This document shows positions 55,766 to 64,000 of a stretch of 64,000 bases of DNA, in pieces; the first letter of the stretch is position 1, and every line of letters begins with the position of its first letter. The DNA is from Taudactylus pleione (taxonomy: Eukaryota > Chordata > Amphibia > Anura > Myobatrachidae). The stretch lies in the NCBI GenBank assembly GCA_031769625.1, contig JAUIMM010000519.1, forward strand, positions 5,265,501 through 5,329,500, in the 5' to 3' direction. A program made the translations under genes and the position numbers. The notes beneath the pieces are model-generated. The model saw only the letters and a list, made by a program, of their open reading frames with translations, did no database searches and had not been told where the DNA came from.

Positions 55766-55954
55766 GGGGTTATTTACTAAGCGTTGGGTTCTAAAACCTA
55801 CTGCTTCTGATTGTGTTTATGGCCGTCATTTGAAAAGGCAATGCTGTTACAAGCAAAACACGGCTAATGAAACCATTGGCCCCTTTAAATCTCGAGCATT
55901 ACCACAATCGGACTCGCCGGGTTTTAGAATCCGACGCTTAGGAAATAAACCCCC
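55766..55954. mobile_element. Palindromic MITE (GGGGTTATTTACTAAGCG)
   Basis: GGGTTATTTACTAAGCGTTG and GTTCTAAAACC are mirrored by GGTTTTAGAATCCGACGC and TTAGGAAATAAACCCC. Related at the ends to 5035 but with different interior. Confidence 0.7.
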
Positions 55955-56592
55955 TCGTCTCTAAACTAATTGGCATTTTATGTTATTTTATTTATTTTAT
56001 ACATTGCTATATTTTACCGATGGAATCCATATCTACTGTATGAATATCCAGCATCTTGTGATTGTAGGACCATATTTGCTGATGAGTTTGATGCTGTTGA
56101 AAAATGTAACAAAACCTATGTAACTTTATGTAATATGTCCAGACTTCTATTAATATAAAATAATTACAAAAAAAAATAATTGGAACACACATGCCTTTTT
56201 TACACATACTAATTCTTCTCATGACTTCATATGACCAAAGAGTGACATTTAAAGATGCTCATTTTATTGTATTTCCGAAGTTGGAGAAGGTAAAATCAAT
56301 GGACAACAAGTCAAAGTTGATAGGTTGGAGAAGGAAATAGTGGGTGTCGAAGTTGAAGTCAATGAAAAGACAAAGAAAACAAGACTCTCAAAAGCAACGT
56401 ACAGTATATCCGTATAACACTTGTTAGGCATTATAAAGGCTACTAACATGTACAGTCTTGTAATAAAAGTTAGGATTTCTGAGCTTTCTTCTTAATTGTC
56501 TTGATTATTACAGTGCTCACTGAATTTCCACCTCTTAGTTATTCCAAGCTACACTGATAGTGTAGGCTATAATAGACATGAATACTTTATTG

Positions 56593-56939
56593 CAGTGGTT
56601 CCCAAACATTCTTGAATCATGGCTCGCTAGAGTATCAGCATTTTCTTTCACGGCACCACTAGGCCAAACTTTTAATAATGAGAAATTCAGCAAAATTATT
56701 AACTGAAGTAAATTGTGCTTACCTGTCATCCTCCGCTTCAGTTATGTGGTGGTGGGAAGTGAGGCACTTCTCTTTGTCCACGTATGTTATGATTGCCTTT
56801 TGCCAGCCACCAGCACTGGTTTTGCCCATCACATTGACCATAAATAATTTGATTTGGTCCTGCTCCACTACCCCATAGCACATATGTATGTGCCCTGCGG
56901 CACCCCAGGGTGCCCCAGCACCTAGTTTGGGAACCACTG
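56593..56939. mobile_element. hAT MITE, 347 bp
   Basis: CAGTGGTTCCCAAAC and GTTTGGGAACCACTG are perfect inverted ends. The 8-mers CTTTATTG (56585-56592) and CTTTACTG (56940-56947) are a one-mismatch duplication. Confidence 0.92.
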
Positions 56940-57153
56940 CTTTACTGTGGACCACTGGCAATTTAACCCTGACTTTAACAAATCAATTTACAGTACCATG
57001 TGTTCTTCTGAAGAGGTTATTATATTGTAATAAGTCAGTTGTTCTTATGTTATCTGCCTGAGTGAAAATTGGGCTGAAAAATCGAAGAATGTACATTACT
57101 GGCTTGCTTCCTGCCAAACTAATAAAACCCTATTAGCGATAAGCCATTACTAC

Positions 57154-57470
57154 CTAGAGCTGAAGGTCCCGGGGGCATCTGTGTACTGGTTAGTGTACCT
57201 AGAGCTGAATGTCCCAGGGGCATCTGAGTACTGATTAGTGTACCCAGAGCTGAAGGTCCCGGAGGCATCTGAGTACTGGTTAGTGTACCTAGAGCTGAAG
57301 GTCCCAGGAGCATCTGAGTACTGGTTAGTGTACCTAGAGCTGAAGGTCCCGGGGGCATCTGAGTACTGTTAATGTACCTAGAGCTGAAGGTCCCGGGGGC
57401 ATCTGAGCACTGGTTAGTGTACCTAGAGCTGAAGGTCCCGGGGGCATCTGAGTACTGGTTAGTGTGTCCA
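57154..57470 (-). repeat. 45-bp minisatellite, about seven units
   Basis: AGAGCTGAAGGTCCC with GGGGGCATCTGAGTACTGG and TTAGTGTACCT repeats with starts at 57156, 57201, 57246, 57291, 57336, 57380 and 57425. The minus frame encodes a 15-residue repeat (LGTLTSTQMPPGPSA), but the array alone explains it. Confidence 0.9.
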
Positions 57471-57859
57471 GCTTTAAGGGGTAGGTGACTGTTATAGGTG
57501 AACACCTCCATTAGTGATTCTAGAGGTATTTCTTCTCATCTGGTATTATTATTCATAACAAAAGACTGGTAATATAGTCTAGGCTTTTCCCAGGTATTTT
57601 CGTGATGCTTTAATCCTGATGTATCCACTGTAACGCTGCAAGTTTCTGGTTACAGAACTCTTCTGATGGTTTTCATTGGTAGAAGCCAGTGGTTCTGACA
57701 TGCTGGCATGCCTGCAGAAGTAAAGTGGCTGGATGTCCATTCCTACCACTCTTGTAGATGGCAATGTGACCAAATACATATATTTTAAAAAGTCAAGTGT
57801 GCATTTGAGGCCTAATTTTCTCATCTGCTCTCCGAGAGAAGCCCAGAGAGGAGATGCAG

Positions 57860-58140
57860 CTTGCTGCTTTGGGGGGAGGTGGCTCTGACGTCATTAAGTC
57901 CCGTCCCCATCACAGCAAAATGCTGTGATTCGCTGGTTCTTGGGGAGGGGCTTATTGATCCATTTTCATGTCATTTTAGCCCCACCCCTTCCATACGGAC
58001 CAGCGATTCCCGTTTTAGCTCACCCATTCTACCCACTTCACTAGGTAGTGAGTGGGATGCAAGCAATCCGACCACTCTTCCACGGTTGTGGGGGGCTACC
58101 CGAAAAATCGAGAGATATAGGCAAGTATGATTTGAGAGGT
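57860..58140. repeat. GC-rich interspersed repeat
   Basis: Contains ACAGCAAAATGCTGT, GATTCCCG and ACCCGAAAAATCGAG, similar in style to the block at 7206-7480 on the other strand. Not bounded. Confidence 0.4.
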
Positions 58141-58250
58141 TGGGGAAAGGGGCAGTAGGGTGTAACTTTACCTAGAGTGCCAAGAAATCTAGAACCAGCC
58201 CTGGTAAAATCATTGTCAAAATGCTTCCTATATGTTGCATTGTAGGAAAC

Positions 58251-58775
58251 GGGATGTAGTCAAAATACTGACAGCTGGGATGCATTCTGACATCTGGATG
58301 TCTGTTGAAATCCCAGCTTCGGAATCCCGACCCGGGACTAAACAAATGCGCTATATCCCGAAGCCAGCCTACACATCGGTGGCAGAATCCCGACAGACGA
58401 CATCACGAGTGAAGGTAAGCAGGGTGCCCTTAGCTGTTAGCTGCAGGGGGGGGGGAGGAGGGTTAGCATTAGGCACCATGGGGGGTTTAGGGTTAGGCTT
58501 TGGGGGGTTAGGGTTAGGTATACCTGGGGAGGGGTTAGGGTTAGGCACTAATGGGGGACGGTTAGGCTTAGGCACCAAGGGTTAGGCACTAACAGGGGGG
58601 TTAGGATGCGGGGTGGGGAGGGTTAGGGTGCAAGAAGGGAGGGTTGGGGTTAAGAAAAGAAGGGGAAAGGGTTAGTATACTTACCCGACCCCTGTTTGGC
58701 ATTCCGAGCATCGGGATGCTGCTGTCTGTATTTTGACAGCAGGCATCCCTGCTGCAGGGATATCATACCCAACCC
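58251..58775 (+). mobile_element. Telomere-like-array transposon
   Basis: GGGATGTAGTCAAAATACTG at the left and GATATCATACCCAACCC at the right match the ends of 48781-49212 in reverse. The flanking 8-mers TAGGAAAC and TGGGAAAC (one base away) are nearly alike. GGTTAGGGTTAGGC units fill 58440-58675. Confidence 0.65.
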
Positions 58776-58779
58776 ATGG

Positions 58780-59655
58780 GAAACAACAGGACTCTTTTAT
58801 TAACATTACCTTTAAGTGCAACATTTGTATTGTACAAGCACAACCAAGAATCTATTAGCTCTCATCTGTCTAGTGCAAGCCTGTCTGATCACTGTTATTA
58901 AGCACACGTTTTGTACCCAAATGTAATGTTAGTGAAGTTTTGGAAATATATCAGGCACACAATACACTGAAACTGAAGTGTCTAATAATGGCTTAAAACT
59001 GCAACACTTTACATGATCAGATGTAATCAGATATTAGAAAATAGTCCCTTTAAAAAATAAAATAAGTCATACCACTGACTGTAACTAAGAAACCTCTTTT
59101 TGCAGCAAGTTGAGGCCTTTACTCTGTCACTGTGATAACAGCCCACAATGGGCTAAGATGCGAAACATAACTCACATGACTGTGATGTTCTAACAACATT
59201 ACACATGGAACATGCCAAGGGCAAAAGTCCTGTCTTGTTTCGTGTTACCTTTATTTTATGGTACAACCCTTTCGCCCTGGGTTCATAACTTCTCTAACTC
59301 AATAGAGGAATACAGCTTGTTACTCACAATAATAAAATAAAGTCACAGTCGGGAATATATATATATTATATATTTTTTTATTTTTGGTTCTATAACGCCT
59401 CTGATAGATAAGGACAAAACCTTGTACACATAATCTTTCTTTTATGGTTTACAAGCAAATTGGCAATAAAATATATGAAATATTACCGACTGTCCAGCTG
59501 GGTTGTTGATGCAGAGAGCAAACGAAATTACAAATTTGTGCTAAAAAACTACAGCAACCAATGAAATATTAGGTTTCATTGTCTAACATCTACTAGACAC
59601 ATAAAAGTTCATTGTTGTTTGCCTGCTATTGTCTAGTTGAAATATACACATTTGA
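58780..59655. other. No gene seen
   Basis: AT-rich; no exon or bounded repeat recognised. Confidence 0.5.
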
Positions 59656-59661
59656 ACCCAT

Positions 59662-59995
59662 AGGGTCTGATTCAGAGGTGTATACATTGGCGATGTCTGA
59701 CGCAAGCGGACGATGTTTACGGTCTGCAGTGCGTCCGAGTTGCACTGTGCATGCATCCCCATGGTTACCGCTGTAATGCTTTTTGAAACTGCATGCAGAG
59801 AGATTGATTGTCATTGGGTGTGCATTGGACATAACAGGGAGGTGCGGATGTATCGCGGGCGTGATGCTCACAGCGACTGCAGCAAAAGACTGACTGACAC
59901 AGGATGCCAATGGCGAAATTTCATCTGCCATAAGACTGGTGCGATCTTTGATGTTACAACTGATGGTGCAATAAGTGCGTCTTAGTAATAGTCGC
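59662..59995 (+). mobile_element. Harbinger MITE left-end fragment
   Basis: GGGTCTGATTCAGAGGTGTA begins a segment with GACGCAAGCGGACG, GTGCATGCATCCC and TTGATTGTCATTGGG, words of the Harbinger MITEs. No clear right end; a possible one, AGAATCAGCCCC, is at 60803-60814. Confidence 0.55.
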
Positions 59996-59999
59996 TATG

Positions 60000-61430
60000 G
60001 AATAGTGCCATATCCAGGGTGCTTCTCAGTGGGCTGGAAAAAGACACAGCCGTCACTACATGCACCTCTCAGACTTATTTTGAGCACCCGTTTGCAAAAC
60101 GTTTGCAAACTCGATTACTAGTAGAATTATAATTGCACAACGCAGCCGTAATGATCTACATTTCACTTCTGCCTACACACACTGCTGGACACTTTGCATT
60201 TTAAAGTGGTGTTTTATATTCCTGACTGCTTTACATACTACAATATTCAGGGGTACATTTATAAAAGACTGGTATTTACCAGAGTCTTTTATATTTTCAA
60301 AAATCGCCCCACATCTCCAGCGTTGCACGGCGATTTCCAACCACTAGATTGCATGCGGTATAAGACCCACGGCGGGGCTGATTTTGAGTCTAGTTTTGAA
60401 GCGAGTTTTGCATGTCCAAAATATACTTAATGCATTTTTGCGTATGTCTATCCTATTCTGTGCCGGACGCAACATGGCCAAATCTGTCTGTCGGTGAATT
60501 AGGATGTTTTAGAGTGGGAATTGGGCAGAACCACCCTGACTTGTGGGCATGTCATAGGCATGAATCATGAGTCGTGCGTACAGGGAAGGGAAACCTGGTT
60601 CTGACAGATCTCTTGCACTTACTGTAGCATGGGGCTGGCGCAAGGGCAGATACTAATGATGACGGTTTCGGCGCCCGGCATAAAACCAATAGGTTTCTGC
60701 TTGCACATGTGTCAGCTTTAGTCGAACGGATACTGGTATTAGCCTAAAGTGGTAAAACAGGTTTGCTCGGCTGCCCGCAACCACAGCCACTTTGCCTGTG
60801 ACACAGAATCAGCCCCTACACGACTTCCGCCAGTCACTGTCATCACTTCATTGTACTAGTCTCCAATAAGAAATATAATATATTCCTGTTTTTATACAAA
60901 AAAATTATCTCCTCTATTTAACAAGCTGACATAACGTATTCCTCCCATAAGTAAGGAGTTTGTTTTTTTGCTCCTGATAAAACACTGTAACATGCAAGAC
61001 AAGGATAGTTAGTAGTATACCATCTCTCAGTATGAAGCACCCTGGAAGACTTTGGTATTCTTGTACAGGATAATGATGCATGCTGCACTTTTCCCGTTCT
61101 TTGAACGATGAAACAGTTGGCAATCGAAGTACAACACCTAATTTAAATGTCATAGATTTTAAAATAATTTATAGACCACAAAAAGCAACGTTGAATCGAA
61201 TAAGATAAGCTGGCAGTGGGCAAGTAAAATACAAATTAGCAGGCTCAAAATGTCATAAAAATATTTAACAAGGAAGAGTGCAGCAAATTCACAAAGCTAA
61301 ACAATTTTTTTTTAAAAACCGTACAATAGGAAAATAATTTGGAATTTATAGGCGTTGTTTCTCAGCTAATGTTTGAGTTTTTTTGAAAGTTTAGTTAGCT
61401 GCACACTTTGGTATGAGAAATCATCAAGGC
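60000..61430. other. No gene; possible Harbinger-like interior
   Basis: CpG-containing sequence (60450-60800) may belong to the element that starts at 59662. The rest is unremarkable. Confidence 0.4.
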
Positions 61431-61435
61431 ATTTA

Positions 61436-61957
61436 GGCCCTGACTCAGAGCCGGACGCTCTGAAAGAGCGCTCGCTCTGAATCTGGGCGTTATTTTTTTA
61501 TTTTTGTGCGGCCTCCTGGCCGCTCGCATAGCTGTGGGTGACCACCCACAGCTATAGCGAGCAGCCAGGATGATGGTCTTTTGCGACCAGACCCTTGTGG
61601 TAGGGTCTCGGTCATCGCAAGCCCCAGAGAGCTTTTGGCTCTAACAGAGCTGGAAGCTCTCCACTGACATCACTCGTGATGTCAGTGTGGCTGCCCCCAA
61701 ACGGCAAGCGTTCCCTCTGGAATGCCTCCGTTTGGGCAGCCACCCCCCTGGCCCACCCACCAAACAGGGCGAGCTGTCACTCAACATCGACAGCTCGCCC
61801 CCTTTGGTGCGAGACCCGGAGCGACGGATTGCCCTTTGCTAGCCGTGTCTCGCGCATGCGCACAACGGAGCCGGCTCCGTTGTGCGCATGCGCTGTGGGC
61901 CACCATCGACCTGGTTGTGAGCGCTCAAGGCTTGCGACCGGGTCTGAATCATGGCGC
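61436..61957 (-). mobile_element. Hairpin-chain MITE, copy 6, TSD TTA
   Basis: Flanked by TTA (61433-61435, 61958-61960). Hairpins run in reverse order to copy 1: terminal GAGCCGGACGCTCTGA / AGAGCGCTCGCTCTGA, AGCTGTGGGTGACCACCCAC, AGAGCTTTTGGCTCT with its partner, CACTGACATCACTCGTGATG, and a perfect 42-bp palindrome at 61852-61893 centred on GCCGGC. Confidence 0.88.
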
Positions 61958-62161
61958 TTAATTCCCTATTATTAATAATGATGTTTACACAGCACTGCAA
62001 GCGTTGCCAAGGCCACTTCTCCCTGTTCAGTAAGTACTTATGGTGCACACAGGGGGGGGGGCTTGGTTACACCTCCTGTGCATTCCCTAGCCCTCACAGA
62101 GTACCAGGCCCAGGAAATCAGTACCCACACCTCTCTCTTATTGCCCCTGGAGCATATTAAC

Positions 62162-62470
62162 AGTGGCGTCACTGGGGTCTGCGTCATCCAGTGGGCCAAA
62201 TAGACTGGTGCGTGCATGAAAAGGGGGTGTGGTCTGACAGCATGCCCCACTTTTTCGTCACTCTGGGGGTATGCCCAGCACTCCTGGAGATACTGGGCTG
62301 CCCCTAGAGACTTTCCCTGCACTACCGATCTTCCTCAGTGACTGGAAGCCGGGCGATGTACAATGACATTACATTGCACCAGATGACTGAAGAGGAAATG
62401 GCATTTTGGTGTCACCCCCTCGGTTGGTGACACCCGGTTTGGACCTTGTCCCCGTAGTTGCACCTTAAAT
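62162..62470 (+). mobile_element. hAT-like fragment with CAGTGGCGTCACTG end
   Basis: TTAACAGTGGCGTCACTGGGG begins the segment; GTGACACCCGGTTTGGACC and TAGTTGCACCTTAA close it, recalling decayed hAT ends. No 8-bp duplication was found. Coordinates approximate. Confidence 0.5.
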
Positions 62471-62723
62471 CTAAGTTTTTAAAATAAATATTTCACTGTA
62501 TTATACAGACATATGTCTGCAGGCAAATGTCAAAATGTCCCAAGGATCAGTATGTCTTTTAAAGATAATGAAATGCCATGTCTTGTATTTCTTGAGAGTG
62601 TCATGGTGATGTGAGGAACCTGCAGCAGTATGACAACAAGTTGCGACTCTTAATAGACTTTATCAGGACTTGGTAAATTGATTCCAATTTAGTGTTCACA
62701 AACTGATTTATAATATGTATATT

Positions 62724-62890
62724 AGAGGTATATTTACTAAAGTGAGTGTTTACAAAATGGACAATGTTGCCCATAGCAACCAATCAGATTCTGTCTATCA
62801 TTTATCTAGTACCTTCTAGAAAATGATAGCTAGAATCTGATTAGTTGCTATGGGTAACATCTCCACATTAGTAAATATAATATACCCCTT
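62724..62890. mobile_element. Palindromic MITE with CCAATCAGATT core
   Basis: GGTATATTTACTAAAGTG and TTAGTAAATATAATATACC are the ends; ATAGCAACCAATCAGATTC pairs with GAATCTGATTAGTTGCTAT. Confidence 0.85.
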
Positions 62891-62894
62891 ATAG

Positions 62895-63425
62895 AGAGTA
62901 CTCTGCAACAACCCGGTATAAAGCAGGAATAATTATGTACGTAACTGCAGATAATAACTTATCCTCATAGAAAACTTAGGGTGAAATGCTGATGTTTGCA
63001 TAATTGCTGATGACACCGCTTTGTCAGGAACATTTCATCTTGTCAAATGACTGGGTTATATTTTTATGTGCCAAATATAGAAAAGGAAAAGCTGGACTCC
63101 CACGTGAATACTGTCTCTGATCTCCAAGCTGTATAACACCTAATGTGATGCATAAATGATACCTTACTTTTTCAAAAAAACTGTATATGTTTAAAGAAAA
63201 ACTTGTGGAAACTTATTGAAAAAAAAAGGAAAAAAAACCAATAATACATTTCTGTTTTTCTCTTATAAGAAGATGTATACAGTAGTTGTTAGTTCTGGTC
63301 AGTGAAACCATAGCAACTAAACCTAACGTAATATACCAGCAAGAACTAAACTAATCAGATCACAGGTAAAGTGATGCAGGTCACTTAAAGCCACAGAAAG
63401 GAACAAATCTGTTGTCTGAAATATA
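62895..63425. other. No gene seen
   Basis: A-rich, with A7-A8 runs near 63218; nothing recognised. Confidence 0.5.
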
Positions 63426-63540
63426 ATTATGAGAAACTTTGCTGTACTGCGTTTCATTTATTTATTTTTTAACAACATGAAACACAATTCATGCTGCTGT
63501 ACATTGTGTATTTTCACCACTAAGAATAAAGTTTTTACTT

Positions 63541-63820
63541 TAACAAGTGTTGGACTTTTTGAAACCCCCACCACTACCACCACCATCACCACCACCTCTT
63601 CCCACCTAGTGGAACCATGGGGGAGCCTTGACCCCTACGGTTTGTATGAAGGACCCCACCAAGACTCAGAATACTCCTTAGATCCATGCCACCCTGATTG
63701 GAGTATTTTTCAGGACATTTTTGGCATCCCTAATTATGTTGCCTTAGGATCTGATGTGGATGCAGGCCATACTGCGGACGTCTCCCTCATATTCCGGCAA
63801 ACTACTCTTATACCAGAGAA
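63541..63820 (+). CDS. Possible unidentified exon with Thr-rich start
   Basis: An open frame (continuous from 63429 to 63854) contains a complex, non-repetitive stretch: EPWGSLDPYGLYEG, SEYSLDPCHPDWSIFQ and IFGIPNYVALGSD. It follows TTTLSxT-like threonine runs encoded by a CCACCACTACC microsatellite (63568-63600). I do not recognise the family. The upstream part (63429-63530) looks non-coding and the downstream part turns into Harbinger-like GGGAGTGGGCGTG sequence, so the exon limits are unknown. It may be a host exon, a transposon remnant or chance. Confidence 0.25.
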
Positions 63821-63829
63821 AGTAATCGC

Positions 63830-64000
63830 AGACCGTGAAGGCGGTGCACCATGAATGCGGATCACACTTTCCATGAAATGGGCAGCTACCATGTGATCGC
63901 ATGGAACTCGCCTGTCTTGTGGGAGTGTTATGGGAGTGGGCGTGTAGGCAGACTTCCTACGCTTATTTGCGGGCTACAGATGCAGATGGGATAAGGTAGT
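63830..64000. other. Harbinger-MITE-like sequence at window end
   Basis: AATCGCAGACCGTGAAGG, TGTGATCGCATGG and GGGAGTGGGCGTGTAGGCAG resemble MITE interiors. The element runs off the window. Confidence 0.4.

Noticed and set aside
57119..57511. Minus-strand 130-residue gene
   Set aside because: Explained by the 45-bp minisatellite; flanks do not continue as coding sequence.

Overview
The window looks like a gene-poor, transposon-dense stretch of a vertebrate nuclear genome. An anuran amphibian is the likeliest source. I infer this from the mix of elements: PIF/Harbinger elements with many non-autonomous derivatives, hAT elements, L1 and L2 LINE 3' ends, a solo LTR, and palindromic MITEs such as the one carrying a CCAATCAGATT core. 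I found no host gene I could identify. Nearly all long open reading frames are by-products of minisatellites whose period is a multiple of three, or lie inside MITEs.

The only convincing protein-coding unit is a 7.3-kb autonomous-type Harbinger transposon (7899-15205, flanked by TAT). It has three spliced genes. A DDE transposase lies on the minus strand (10646-11893). An intact Myb/SANT-like gene lies on the plus strand (12884-14169). A second Myb-like gene (8568-9821) has good splice sites but an in-frame TAG. TATA boxes and poly(A) signals can be placed for the transposase and the intact Myb-like gene; for the broken gene only a poly(A) signal was found. In this superfamily the Myb-like protein helps the transposase enter the nucleus and bind DNA, so this element may carry two divergent helpers.

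Layout. 0-4 kb: a G-rich VNTR repeat, then an L1 3' end with one Harbinger MITE nested inside another. 4-7.9 kb: mostly unique DNA. 7.9-15.2 kb: the Harbinger. 15.3-16.4 kb: two MITEs of a family built almost wholly of consecutive hairpins, with further copies at 23.3, 26.4, 37.9 and 61.4 kb. 17.3-17.9 kb: a solo LTR. 19.4-21.7 kb: three Harbinger MITEs, one inside a palindromic MITE. 27.2-36.1 kb: a nearly identical 4.4-kb tandem duplication, each unit carrying a hAT element with a 24-bp VNTR inserted in a tRNA-like sequence. 37.3-40.4 kb: an L1 broken by two MITEs and an L2. 41.5-44.9 kb: an old, diverged tandem duplication. 51.6-53.9 kb: a three-level nest (Harbinger MITE containing a hAT containing a VNTR-bearing hAT). 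At 24.3, 46.1, 48.8 and 58.3 kb are transposon-like units carrying degenerate telomere-like TTAGGG arrays.

The most unusual features are the hairpin-chain MITEs, whose paired arms co-vary between copies; the three-gene Harbinger that shares its left end with them; and the reuse of one splice-donor/VNTR module in hAT elements with different termini.
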